Assembly: GCA_965218935.1 (NCBI GenBank)
Contig: CBDCMH010000007.1
Span: 310,001-374,000 of the forward strand
Reading direction: 5' to 3'
Source: JADFOI01 sp965218935
Lineage (GTDB): Bacteria > Acidobacteriota > UBA6911 > RPQK01 > JADFOI01
Length of the DNA stretch: 64,000 nucleotides
The notes beneath the pieces were generated by a model. The model was not told the DNA's origin and did not search any database. It was given only the letters and a program-made list of their open reading frames with translations. Both the position numbers and the translations under genes were made by a program. This document shows, piece by piece, positions 42,598-51,225 of this stretch. Position 1 is the stretch's first letter, and each line of letters opens with the position of its first letter.

Positions 42598-43679
42598 AAG
42601 CAGTGCATACTCTCACGAGCGAACTAGACGTTTTCGCCAATATTCGAGATTCGGCCCCGGTTGAGCTGATGGGTTTTCTGGATCAGATGGTCATCCTGTT
42701 GCCTGAGGGGTTCAGATATCGTCTCAAGCAGGTCTCTGATTCTTTGCCTCCTGAGGGCGATAATCTGCAGAGGGTCCTGGAGCTGGTTCGGAGTCAATGG
42801 AAGGACATTCAATCGCAGGAGTGGGTTCAGATTGCGATTGTCGGTCCGGGACAGACAGGAAAATCCTCACTCCTTGCGGCGCTATCCACACGACAACTGG
42901 CTGGATCGAAGCCCATCTTCACCCTGGTTGATATTCATGATGAGTATCAGGGTTACAAGCCCGATGAAACACTATCTGAAAAACTTCGGGATGTAGACCT
43001 CATCCTGTTGATTCTAGATGGTCGATATGAGCTCTCCGACAGCACAAAAGAAATGTACGAGAGACTCAGCAGTTTGAATAAGCCGGTACTGGTTGTCCTC
43101 AACAAGATCGATCTGGTTCAAACATCTCGGGCTGCGGTCAGAGCGGCTCGCAAGCGCTTGGGAGCCAGTGTTTTTACCACCTCTGCGGTGCAGCCAGAAA
43201 CCATTGATCAGCTTTTGAAAGCGATCCTGGATACGGATTCGAAAGCCCTTTCTCCCCTGACTCAAAGTTTTCCGCAGTTCCGTCGCAGCATTTGTCACGG
43301 AATCGTCAGCCAGGCCGCACTTGCCGGAGCCATCGTGGGAGCCATCCGGATTCCCATAGCCGACTTTCTGCCCGTAACGGCCATTCAAACGGGAATGCTC
43401 TTGAAGATCGCGCGGACTTTCGGATATCAACTCAACCGGGAAAGAGCCCGAGAACTGCTGCCCATGTTGGCAGCTGGAGTGGCCGCCCGAGAGGGGAGCC
43501 ATTGGCTGAGACGCCGCTATCCCGGATATCGCAAACTCATTTCCATATCCGTTGCTGGAATCTGGACTTGTGCTCTGGGACAGGCGGCCGTTCAATACTT
43601 TGAAGGTCTTTCCAATTTCCTGAATCGCGATCGATCCGATGACTTTCAGTCACCTGCCATGGGTTGGGAGATTCACTGA
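42594..43679 (+). CDS. GTPase with C-terminal DUF697-like domain
   Basis: A 361-residue protein. The G domain is about residues 75-210: P-loop GPGQTGKSSLL, and NKIDL as G4. The switch II DxxG is not clear (VDIHDEYQG may be it). The C-terminal part is hydrophobic with helices (AGAIVGAIRIPIADFLPVTAIQTGMLLKIA) like the DUF697 domain of YcjF-type membrane-associated GTPases. Role unknown. It is coupled to the JAMM gene before it and to the cation exporter after it (TGATG overlap). Confidence 0.78.
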   Translation: MKAVHTLTSELDVFANIRDSAPVELMGFLDQMVILLPEGFRYRLKQVSDSLPPEGDNLQRVLELVRSQWKDIQSQEWVQIAIVGPGQTGKSSLLAALSTRQLAGSKPIFTLVDIHDEYQGYKPDETLSEKLRDVDLILLILDGRYELSDSTKEMYERLSSLNKPVLVVLNKIDLVQTSRAAVRAARKRLGASVFTTSAVQPETIDQLLKAILDTDSKALSPLTQSFPQFRRSICHGIVSQAALAGAIVGAIRIPIADFLPVTAIQTGMLLKIARTFGYQLNRERARELLPMLAAGVAAREGSHWLRRRYPGYRKLISISVAGIWTCALGQAAVQYFEGLSNFLNRDRSDDFQSPAMGWEIH

Positions 43680-44593
43680 TGGCGCACGCTGGCAGGGAGG
43701 AGCTGGCTGAGCTGGCCGTGGGTCGCCGCAAGGGCACTCGCTCCCTGCGCATTGCACTTTTCATCACCGTAGTCTTTATGTTGGTGGAGTTTGTGGGCGG
43801 CCTCTGGACCAACAGTTTGGCTCTATTGGCCGATGCTGGACACATGCTCACAGATGCTGCGGCATTGAGTCTGAGTCTGTTTGCAGTGGGGTTGATTCTC
43901 CGCCCGGCGACTTCCGAAAACACTTATGGCTACTTCAGGGTGGAGATATTGGCTGCCCTGATTAATGGTTCGGCTTTGCTGGTGATTGCCTTTTTTATCC
44001 TTTATGAAGCCTACCAGCGTTTTCTCCAGCCGGAAGCGATCAAAGGTCTGGAGATGCTGGTCATTGCAGCTGTGGGACTCGTCGCGAATCTGATTTGTGC
44101 TCGCATCCTGCACCAATGTGAGGCCGACAGCCTCAATATACGAGGAGCTTTTCTGCATGTGGTGGGAGATGTCCTGGGTTCTTTGGGTGCTATCCTTGCC
44201 GGCCTGGCCATCTTATTCTGGAAGGCCTATTGGGCCGATCCCGCAATCAGTATTCTGGTCAGCTTCCTCATTCTGTATAGTGCCTGGAAGTTAGTAAAGG
44301 ATGCCGTTCTGGTACTCCTGGAGGGCACGCCGGCCCATGTCAATTTGGCGGCAATGAAGCAGGCTCTTTGTAAGGTTGCCGGGGTGGACTCCATTCACGA
44401 TCTTCATGTCTGGACATTGACTTCCGGTGTGCATGCCATGACTTGCCATGCAGTGGTGGCGGAGGAAGACGGCCGGCGTCGGATCCTGGAACAACTCATT
44501 GCCGTCTCTCGGGAGCGATTCAACATTCTTCACGCAACGATTCAGATCGAACATGAAAACCCCTGTCCCAATGAAACGACTTTCTGTCATTAA
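43679..44593 (+). CDS. Cation diffusion facilitator (zinc/cadmium/cobalt exporter)
   Basis: A 304-residue CDF transporter with six membrane helices. Helix 2 carries ADAGHMLTDAAAL (metal ligands His and Asp) and helix 5 carries HVVGDVLGSLG. The cytoplasmic C-terminal domain has GVDSIHDLHVWTLTSG with metal-binding His. The spacing HxxxD in both helices suggests Zn/Cd specificity. ATG 43679 overlaps the GTPase stop and is more natural than TTG 43664. Confidence 0.9.
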   Translation: MAHAGREELAELAVGRRKGTRSLRIALFITVVFMLVEFVGGLWTNSLALLADAGHMLTDAAALSLSLFAVGLILRPATSENTYGYFRVEILAALINGSALLVIAFFILYEAYQRFLQPEAIKGLEMLVIAAVGLVANLICARILHQCEADSLNIRGAFLHVVGDVLGSLGAILAGLAILFWKAYWADPAISILVSFLILYSAWKLVKDAVLVLLEGTPAHVNLAAMKQALCKVAGVDSIHDLHVWTLTSGVHAMTCHAVVAEEDGRRRILEQLIAVSRERFNILHATIQIEHENPCPNETTFCH

Positions 44594-44618
44594 CACCCTC
44601 ATAGGATCTGTTCACTAG

Positions 44619-45500
44619 ATGCCCAAAGAATTTGAGGGGAGACCTGCGGATTCGAAGCGCCAGACTGAAGACGATCTAGGGGAGTCGCCCGTTAATCGTC
44701 CCCTTCAACAGAGTGCAGAGACGCTTCAACTGAACTATAACTGGATCGGGCACTTTCAGGGCCAGCATCCTGACTATTCGTTTGTCAAGAATGAGGAAAT
44801 TCCCTGGACCGATCTGAAGGTGGACCTGTTTGAAGCGCGTGTGGCTCTTGTGACCACTGCGGGAGTTCACGTCAAAGACCAGAAGCCCTTCAGTATCTCC
44901 CCGGAGGAGGTTACCCCGGAGCTGTCCAGGTTCAACTTTAAGGAAAAAGGCGATCCCAGCATACGCCTGATTCCGGCTTCAGTGGACGCCAGAGAGTTAT
45001 GGATCGCCCATCCCTATCTGGATGTGAGTGGGGTGGAAGAAGATGTCAACGTCGTTTTCCCCCTGGAGAGATTTCCAGAACTGGTGGAGGAGAACCTCAT
45101 CGGAGAGATTGCCGCTCAACACATTTCCTTTATGGGCTACACTCCCGACCCGGTGGACCTGGAACCCTCTGCGAGGGATGCCGTTGAACATTTAAAGGAA
45201 GACCGAGTCGACCTTGTTGTGCTGACTCCAGGAGAAGTTTTGAGCCACCAGAGTATGGTGGTGATCCAGCGAGCCATTGAAGCAGCCGGGATTGCGACCA
45301 TCAGCATTGCCCTCTGTCGAGATGTGGTGGAATCGGTAGGAACGCCTCGATCGGTTCATTACGGTTTCCCTTTCGGGTTTACTCTGGGAGAGTCTAACGA
45401 TCAGGCAGTCCAGTTGAGAATCCTGAAGGATACGCTTCGCTCCCTGGAGGACATCGACCAACCGGGAACCATCGTGGATCTTCCCTACGAATGGGTCTAA
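44619..45500 (+). CDS. GrdB-family protein (glycine/sarcosine/betaine reductase B-like) without redox centre
   Basis: A 293-residue protein matching the selenoprotein B family across its middle: VALVTTAGVHVKDQKPF, GDPSIRLIPASVD, VNVVFPLERFPELVEE and HISFMGYTPDP. In GrdB-like reductases a Sec or Cys sits in the LTP-x-C/U region. Here that place reads VVLTPGEVLSHQS, with no Cys and no in-frame TGA. So it cannot use the known chemistry and its function is open. It is 25 nt after the cation exporter gene. The family name is reliable; the activity is not. Confidence 0.78.
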   Translation: MPKEFEGRPADSKRQTEDDLGESPVNRPLQQSAETLQLNYNWIGHFQGQHPDYSFVKNEEIPWTDLKVDLFEARVALVTTAGVHVKDQKPFSISPEEVTPELSRFNFKEKGDPSIRLIPASVDARELWIAHPYLDVSGVEEDVNVVFPLERFPELVEENLIGEIAAQHISFMGYTPDPVDLEPSARDAVEHLKEDRVDLVVLTPGEVLSHQSMVVIQRAIEAAGIATISIALCRDVVESVGTPRSVHYGFPFGFTLGESNDQAVQLRILKDTLRSLEDIDQPGTIVDLPYEWV

Positions 45501-45508
45501 AACACAAC

Positions 45509-45611
45509 CTGACCCCCTGACCTCCTGACCCCTGACCAGAACTCAGAATCCGGAAATCAAGAAGCCCATGCTTCTTGAGAGCGGGTCAGGTGGTCAGGTG
45601 GTCAGCCGGTC
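45509..45611. repeat. Inverted GGTCAGNN octamer array
   Basis: Left arm CTGACCCC-CTGACCTC-CTGACC; right arm GGTCAGGT-GGTCAGGT-GGTCAGCC. Between them lies a second small hairpin (AAGAAGCCCATGCTTCTT). It fills the gap between the GrdB-like gene and kdsB. Confidence 0.85.
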
Positions 45612-45650
45612 CTTTACCAACGGGTCCATTAATGAGCCCGTTCGCCACCA

Positions 45651-45737
45651 TTGTCTCCATTCCCCCTTTGTAGTAGACTTGGGAATGCGCTTCGTTGGAG
45701 TCATTCCAGCTCGCTACAATTCCTCAAGGATCCCTGG
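45651..45737 (+). repeat. 87-bp duplication, first copy (5' end of kdsB and its leader)
   Basis: Identical over 87 bases to 46382-46468. It covers 34 bp upstream of the kdsB ATG and the first 17-18 codons. Confidence 0.93.
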
Positions 45738-45826
45738 AAAACCTCTCATTGAAATCGCCGGAAGGCCCATGATTCAGTGGGTATACGATCGGGCTGGCCA
45801 GGCTTCGGGCCTGGCCGAGGTGACCT

Positions 45827-46376
45827 CTTGCACCTTTCGGGCTCCAGCAGCCGATCGATGGTGGCGGCGCTGATCTGCATCAACCGCTCATGGGTGCTGG
45901 CATCCACTTTCAGTTCCCCATGTCTTTGTAAAATGGGTACCACTTCCGGCAAAATCGCGACCAGACGTTTGCCACACAAATAGTCCAGTATCTCCCAGAT
46001 CATCGTCAGCGCCTTTAGAACTTTCTGGTCGTATTTGCGGGCCCGCTCTCGCCGTACTCTCTTGCCGATATCCCCTACCGCCACCAGCTTGGGGCTCAAC
46101 CGGATCCGCTTGCCCTGGTGGCGAAGCAGATAGGCTCCATAGCAGCGGTTGTAGCCCGTCATTTGGGTAAACTCCGTCAACACTTCCCCCTTCACCTTCT
46201 TGCCCTTCTTCCGGTAGCGGGGGGCAAAACTTTTGATCAATACACGCTTTTCTGCCATCGTTAACCTCATTGGTGCCCTCCATTCCTTCATGGAGGATCA
46301 GGGCCAGGCAATTTCGAATAGATTTTTTAATGAGGCAACGTATCCATTTCGAATAGATTTTTGATGAGGCAATTCG
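45827..46376 (-). mobile_element. Truncated IS fragment (5' third), copy 2
   Basis: 550 bp matching the transposase N-terminal third and the CGAATTGCCTCATC end of the complete copies, ending at 46376. The other IS end and the catalytic core are missing; the break is near CTTGCACC at 45827. It also lacks about 17 bp just upstream of the transposase start (around 46290). The remnant frame (45827-46270) encodes the N-terminal 140-150 residues and then reads through into kdsB antisense. No target duplication is visible. Confidence 0.93.
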
Positions 46377-46381
46377 ACCCG

Positions 46382-46468
46382 TTGTCTCCATTCCCCCTTT
46401 GTAGTAGACTTGGGAATGCGCTTCGTTGGAGTCATTCCAGCTCGCTACAATTCCTCAAGGATCCCTGG
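46382..46468 (+). repeat. 87-bp duplication, second copy
   Basis: A direct repeat of 45651-45737, starting 5 bp after the IS end. Its kdsB frame is not the frame of the downstream part of the gene. Confidence 0.93.
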
Positions 46469-47035
46469 GAAGGGCCCTGATGACACGTTCCGATCACCAG
46501 AGTGGAATCGACCGGGTGGCCGAGGTGGCTGAAACCGTCCAGGGAGATGTTTTTGTGAACATTCAAGGGGATGAACCGCTGATCTCAGCAGATACGATCG
46601 AGAGGGTTTGTTCTCCTTTTGAGGGAGACCCCCGGGTTCAGGTGACCACTGCTCGAGTGGAGATCACCGATCCGGAGGAGATCAACAATCCCCATGTGGT
46701 CAAGGTTGTGACCAACGATCAGGGCCGTGCTCTTTACTTTTCTCGTGCCCCCATCCCTTACTTGCGGAACGAACCCAGCTCCGTTTACAAACATTTGGGC
46801 ATTTATGGGTATCGTCGGGAGTTCCTGCGGATGTTGTCCAAGTTGAAACCGTCTAAACTGGAGAAAGTTGAGGCCCTGGAGCAGCTCCGGTTGTTGGAAA
46901 ACGGCATACCCATCCAGGTGGTCGAAGTCACCAAAGACAGTGTTGGAGTGGACACTCTCGAGGATCTGGAGCGTGTCAGACCTCTGTTGGAGAATGAGCT
47001 CAAGGGTTCGAAAAGGCGATAAAACGGAGGAATAG

Positions 47036-48691
47036 ATGCCGACCAAGTTTATTTTCGTGACAGGTGGAGTTCTGAGTTCACTGGGTAAGGGCCTTGCTTC
47101 GGCCTCCATAGGATGTCTTCTGGAATCCCGGGGTCTTAATGTCACCGTACTGAAACTGGATCCCTATATCAACGTAGATCCGGGTACCATGAGTCCTTTT
47201 CAGCACGGTGAGGTTTTCGTGACCGACGATGGCGCAGAAACCGACCTGGATCTGGGGCATTACGAGCGTTTCACGAACGCCCATTTGACCCGGGACAATA
47301 ATTCCACAACCGGAAAGATCTATCAAACCGTTATTGAGAAAGAGAGGCGAGGGGATTATCTGGGAAAGACGGTGCAGGTCATTCCCCATATTACTAATGA
47401 AATCAAAGCCACGATTAAAAAGTTGAGTGATCACCTGGATGTGGTCATCGTGGAAATCGGGGGCACGGTGGGGGATATTGAAAGTCTGCCCTTTCTTGAA
47501 GCGATTCGTCAGATGCGCAATGAGGCTGGTCAGGAAAACTCCCTCTTCATTCATCTTACGTTGGTCCCTTTTATGGAGGCTTCGGGGGAGCTGAAGACCA
47601 AGCCCACACAGCATTCTGTCAGAGAGCTGCGCGAGATCGGTATTCAGGCAGACATTCTGCTCTGTCGCACCGATCGCCTGCTGCCCCGGGAAATCAAGGA
47701 CAAGATCGCCCTGTTCTGCAATGTGGATCCCGAAGCGGTCATTACGGCCAAGGATGTTGAAAGCATCTATGAAGTTCCGCTGGTCTTGCACGAAGAGGAT
47801 TTGGACTCGATCATCGTGAAGCTCCTTGACTTACCTGAGGGTGAGGGTGATTTGACCTCGTGGCGGAATTTGGTTGAGGTCATCAAGAATCCGGTGGGGG
47901 AGGTGACTGTTGGAATCGTTGGCAAGTATGTGGAATATGAGGACTCCTACAAGAGCCTCAACGAAGCTCTGCTGCACGGAGGACTCCCCCAGCACTTGGC
48001 TGTGAACCTGAAATGGATTGAATCAGAAGGCCTGGTCGGTGAAGATTGGGAAAGCAAACTGAAAGAGGTGGACTGCATTTTGGTGCCGGGCGGATTTGGT
48101 CCTCGCGGGATTAAAGGGATGCTCCGAGGCATTGAATATGCTCGCGTCAACAAGGTTCCCTATCTTGGAATTTGCCTGGGGATGCAGTGCGCGGTGATTG
48201 AGTTTGCTCGTAACGTGTGCGCTCTGGATGCCCATAGCTCGGAATTTGATCCTGCCAGTTCCCACCGTGTCATTTATAAACTGCGCGAACTGTTGGGAAT
48301 CGGGGAGATGGGTGGAACGATGCGGCTGGGAGCTTATCCGTGTGTTCTGGAGAAAGATTCTCTGGCTCAACGGATATACGGAGGAACAGAGACTTCCGAG
48401 CGTCATCGACACCGCTATGAATTCAACCGGGAATATGAGGAAATTCTCACCAGTTACGGGCTCAAGATTTCTGGAAACTCCCCGGACAAGAACTTTGTCG
48501 AAATCGTGGAGCTCTCGGATCATCCCTGGTTTTTAGCCTGTCAGTTTCACCCCGAGTTTAAGTCCAAACCGCTCAAGCCTCATCCACTCTTCGTGAGCTT
48601 TATCCAGGCCGCCGCCGAGTATAAAGGACGACGAACTGGTGAGAAAATCACCCTGACCACGCAAGAGAGTCCGGTCAGCGAAGCCAAATAG
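47036..48691 (+). CDS. pyrG: CTP synthase
   Basis: A 551-residue two-domain enzyme. The synthetase domain (1-270) has FVTGGVLSSLGKGLASASIG (P-loop) and VEIGGTVGDIES. The glutamine amidotransferase domain (about 290-535) has the catalytic Cys in YLGICLGMQC and His/Glu in QFHPEFKSKP. It supplies CTP, also the co-substrate of KdsB, which explains the common kdsB-pyrG-kdsA order. It has a GGAGGAAT ribosome site. Confidence 0.96.
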   Translation: MPTKFIFVTGGVLSSLGKGLASASIGCLLESRGLNVTVLKLDPYINVDPGTMSPFQHGEVFVTDDGAETDLDLGHYERFTNAHLTRDNNSTTGKIYQTVIEKERRGDYLGKTVQVIPHITNEIKATIKKLSDHLDVVIVEIGGTVGDIESLPFLEAIRQMRNEAGQENSLFIHLTLVPFMEASGELKTKPTQHSVRELREIGIQADILLCRTDRLLPREIKDKIALFCNVDPEAVITAKDVESIYEVPLVLHEEDLDSIIVKLLDLPEGEGDLTSWRNLVEVIKNPVGEVTVGIVGKYVEYEDSYKSLNEALLHGGLPQHLAVNLKWIESEGLVGEDWESKLKEVDCILVPGGFGPRGIKGMLRGIEYARVNKVPYLGICLGMQCAVIEFARNVCALDAHSSEFDPASSHRVIYKLRELLGIGEMGGTMRLGAYPCVLEKDSLAQRIYGGTETSERHRHRYEFNREYEEILTSYGLKISGNSPDKNFVEIVELSDHPWFLACQFHPEFKSKPLKPHPLFVSFIQAAAEYKGRRTGEKITLTTQESPVSEAK

Positions 48692-48734
48692 TCCATTGTA
48701 TCTTGGGGGTGGGTTGTTGGTATCATTCCAGGTG

Positions 48735-49565
48735 ATGACACCAACGTCCGTTATCCCCTTGGGCCAGTGGAAGCTTGGCGGTAACAACCCTGTCTTCTTG
48801 ATTGCTGGCCCCTGTGTGATTGAGAGCGAGTCGCACTGCATGAAAATCGCCGGGCGGTTAAAGGAGATCACTGCCCGCCTGGAGATCCCTTTTATTTTTA
48901 AGGCCTCATACGATAAGGCCAATCGTACTTCCATTCAGTCTCATCGAGGGCCCGGGTTAGAGAAGGGTCTTGAGATTCTCCAGAAGGTGGGTCAAGAATT
49001 ACAAATACCTGTCACCTCGGATGTCCATGAGGTGAGCCAGGTCGAACCGGCGAGCCAGGTTCTGGATATGCTGCAGATTCCGGCCTTCCTCTCCAGGCAG
49101 ACCGACTTGATCCAGGCCGCCGCCACCACCGGGAGGATCGTCAATATCAAGAAAGGCCAGTTTCTGGCTCCCTGGGATGCCCAGCATGTTGTGGAAAAAG
49201 CTCAATCAGCAGGAGCCTCCGGAATCATCCTCACCGAGCGAGGTGTGTCCTTCGGCTACAATAACCTGGTGACGGATTTCAAATCTCTGCCCGTCATGAG
49301 GGCCTTGGGCGTTCCGGTTGTTTTTGATGCAACCCACAGCGTTCAGCTGCCGGGTGGAGCAGGGGGGTGGAGTGGCGGTCAAGCCGAGTTTATCCCTCAT
49401 TTGGCAAGGGCAGCAGTGGCAGTGGGAACCGATGGCTTGTTTATCGAAGTCCATGATCGTCCCGAAAAAGCCTTGAGTGACGGCGCCAACGCCTTGCAAA
49501 TCGATGAAGTGGAGAATCTTCTAAGTCAGTTACAGGAAATTGACCAGCTGGTGAAAAAAACCTGA
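48735..49565 (+). CDS. kdsA: 3-deoxy-8-phosphooctulonate synthase
   Basis: A 276-residue TIM-barrel enzyme condensing PEP and arabinose-5-phosphate to KDO-8-phosphate. Motifs: LIAGPCVIESE, FKASYDKANRTS, SDVHE, IPAFLSRQTDL, KKGQFLAPWD and FDATHSVQLPGG. GPCVIESESH and DVHEVSQ could place it in either metal-dependent or -independent class; I do not decide. ATG 48735 fits the family start. Its TGA stop is the first unit of the following repeat array. Confidence 0.94.
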   Translation: MTPTSVIPLGQWKLGGNNPVFLIAGPCVIESESHCMKIAGRLKEITARLEIPFIFKASYDKANRTSIQSHRGPGLEKGLEILQKVGQELQIPVTSDVHEVSQVEPASQVLDMLQIPAFLSRQTDLIQAAATTGRIVNIKKGQFLAPWDAQHVVEKAQSAGASGIILTERGVSFGYNNLVTDFKSLPVMRALGVPVVFDATHSVQLPGGAGGWSGGQAEFIPHLARAAVAVGTDGLFIEVHDRPEKALSDGANALQIDEVENLLSQLQEIDQLVKKT

Positions 49566-49648
49566 CCCCCTGACCTCCTAACGTCCTGACCCGGTCAGCC
49601 GTGCAGAAGGTCAGGTGGTCAGGTCGTCAGGCGGTCAGCTGGTCAGGA
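49561..49648. repeat. Inverted GGTCAGNN octamer array
   Basis: Left arm CTGACCCC-CTGACCTC-CTAACGTC-CTGACC; right arm GGTCAGGT-GGTCAGGT-CGTCAGGC-GGTCAGCT-GGTCAGG. It fills the kdsA-kdsD gap, 9 bp before the kdsD ATG, so it lies within the operon. Confidence 0.85.
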
Positions 49649-49657
49649 TTTTTAGCC

Positions 49658-50617
49658 ATGAGCCAGGAAACCGGGCGCAGAGTCTTACAAATTGAAGCGG
49701 ACGCCATCGCGAGTCTGATTCCACGACTTGGAGAAGCCTTTGATCGTGCCGTGGATTTGCTGGCCAACTGTCAGGGGCGGGTGGTGGCCACGGGAATGGG
49801 GAAGTCGGGCATCATTTGCAGGAAAATTGCTGCCACATTCAGCAGCACGGGTACTCCATCTGTTTTTCTTCACCCTGCGGAGGCGGTTCACGGGGATGTG
49901 GGGATGCTCACCAGCCAGGACGTGGTCCTGGCCCTCTCCAACAGTGGTGAAACGGAGGAACTGGTGAAGTTGGTGGGAACCATCAAACGTTTGGGCATTC
50001 CCCTGATCTGCATGGTGGGCAACACCGATTCGACGCTGGCTAAAAGCGCCGATTTAGTACTGGATGTAGGGGTGGACCAGGAAGCCTGCCCGTTGGGACT
50101 GGCACCGACCGCTTCCACCACCGCCTCCATGGCCCTGGGGGACGCTTTGGCTCTCTCTCTCTCGGAACAGAGGGGATTTCATATAGAGGATTTTGCTCGG
50201 CTGCATCCCGGAGGGAGACTGGGCAAAAAGCTGGCAAAGGTGGGGGAGTTGATGCATCGCGGAGAGAAAATTCCCAAAGTGACCGCGGATACGGAGATGG
50301 ATGCGGTGATCTACGAGATGTCGAAAAAAGGCCTGGGCGTTACCAGTGTTGTAGAGGACGATGACCGTTTGGTTGGAGTCATTTCGGATGGAGATTTAAG
50401 GAGGCTGCTTCAAGAAGAGCGAGAAAAGGTCCTCTCCCGGACGGCGGGTCAGTGTATGACCAAAAATCCCTTGACCATCGGCCAGGATGAGCTCGCCACA
50501 GGTGCGCTCCACCTCATGGAGCAAAAACAGATCACTTCTTTGATGGTCACAGATGCCTCTGAGAAAGTCATCGGGATCATCCATTTGCATGATCTTTGGG
50601 GAACGGAGATGTTTTAG
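49658..50617 (+). CDS. kdsD: Arabinose-5-phosphate isomerase
   Basis: A 319-residue enzyme making arabinose-5-phosphate from ribulose-5-phosphate. The SIS domain (about 35-165) has VATGMGKSGIICRKIAATFSSTGTPSVFLHPAEAVHGD. Two CBS domains follow (about 205-319), including VTSVVEDDDRLVGVISDGDLRR. ATG 49658 is chosen because the longer frame upstream is the repeat array. There is no good ribosome site, so translation may depend on the structure of the array. Confidence 0.93.
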   Translation: MSQETGRRVLQIEADAIASLIPRLGEAFDRAVDLLANCQGRVVATGMGKSGIICRKIAATFSSTGTPSVFLHPAEAVHGDVGMLTSQDVVLALSNSGETEELVKLVGTIKRLGIPLICMVGNTDSTLAKSADLVLDVGVDQEACPLGLAPTASTTASMALGDALALSLSEQRGFHIEDFARLHPGGRLGKKLAKVGELMHRGEKIPKVTADTEMDAVIYEMSKKGLGVTSVVEDDDRLVGVISDGDLRRLLQEEREKVLSRTAGQCMTKNPLTIGQDELATGALHLMEQKQITSLMVTDASEKVIGIIHLHDLWGTEMF

Positions 50618-50620
50618 ACG

Positions 50621-51178
50621 ATGACCCAATTACCGGTTCAAGTCGTGGGTAACCTTCAAAAACTTCGCCTGATCTTATTGGACGTGGATGGTGTGTTGAC
50701 GGACGGGCGCATTGGTTTGCTTCCCGGTGGTGAAGAAATCAAGTTCTTTTCCATTTACGACGGCTTGGCCATTCGACTGGCCATGAAAGTGGGCTGGGAG
50801 GTTGGATTTCTCAGTGGGCGCGCCAGTGAGGAAGTGGCGGCTCGGGCCCGGGAGCTGGGTATTGAAATCGTCGTCCAGGGCTCTCAAGACAAAATGAGAG
50901 ATTTTGAGAAGATTCTGGAGGAGAGAAACTTGCAAGCCTCGGAAGTTGCCTATATGGGCGACGATCTACCCGATCTCCCACTGCTGAAGCAGGTGGGATT
51001 TTCTGCCGCGCCTGGCAACGCCGTGGAATCCGTAAAATATTGTGTGCATTATGTCACCCGCGCAAGAGGCGGCAGCGGGGCCGTTCGCGAAGTAGTGGAT
51101 CTTTTGCTCAGAACCACCGGTAAGTGGGAAAAAATTGTCGAAGAACTGGATAAAACGGGAACCGTTCCATCGGGCTGA
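50621..51178 (+). CDS. kdsC: KDO-8-phosphate phosphatase
   Basis: A 185-residue HAD phosphatase of the tetrameric KdsC type. The nucleophile is in LLDVDGVLTDG, then FSIYDGLAIRLA, LSGRAS and YMGDDLPDLPLL with the metal-binding Asp pair. It hydrolyses KDO-8-phosphate to KDO. It starts 3 nt after kdsD. Confidence 0.95.
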   Translation: MTQLPVQVVGNLQKLRLILLDVDGVLTDGRIGLLPGGEEIKFFSIYDGLAIRLAMKVGWEVGFLSGRASEEVAARARELGIEIVVQGSQDKMRDFEKILEERNLQASEVAYMGDDLPDLPLLKQVGFSAAPGNAVESVKYCVHYVTRARGGSGAVREVVDLLLRTTGKWEKIVEELDKTGTVPSG

Positions 51179-51184
51179 GGCCCT

Positions 51185-51212
51185 CCGGAATGTAGGAGGC
51201 ACCTCAGGTGCC
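51185..51212. repeat. Truncated copy of the element A/B palindrome
   Basis: CCGGAATGTAGGAGGCACCT, centre C, then AGGTGCC, after which the right arm is lost. It follows kdsC and lies in the convergent gap with metH. Confidence 0.8.
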
Positions 51213-51225
51213 GAACTCCCCCTTC

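Larger units (their letters stand above)
45685..47022 (+). pseudogene. kdsB: Disrupted CMP-KDO synthetase gene
   Basis: The N-terminal piece (45685-45826) encodes MRFVGVIPARYNSSRIPGK and on to about residue 47. It is cut by a 550-bp fragment of the IS in the opposite orientation. Behind the fragment, 87 bp of the kdsB 5' end is repeated (ATG at 46416). It then joins, out of frame, to the rest of the gene, which resumes at LMTRSDHQSG (about residue 62-65) and runs to 47022 with NIQGDEPLI, PIPYLR and EQLRLLENGI intact. Compared with E. coli KdsB about 20 codons between the pieces are absent, so clean excision would not restore the gene. CMP-KDO synthesis is needed for LPS, and pyrG, kdsA, kdsD and kdsC follow intact. 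A functional copy elsewhere or an assembly error must be considered. Confidence 0.88.

Noticed and set aside
45219..45250. Selenocysteine codon in the GrdB-like gene
   Set aside because: No in-frame TGA at the redox position; the site reads TPGEVLSHQS.
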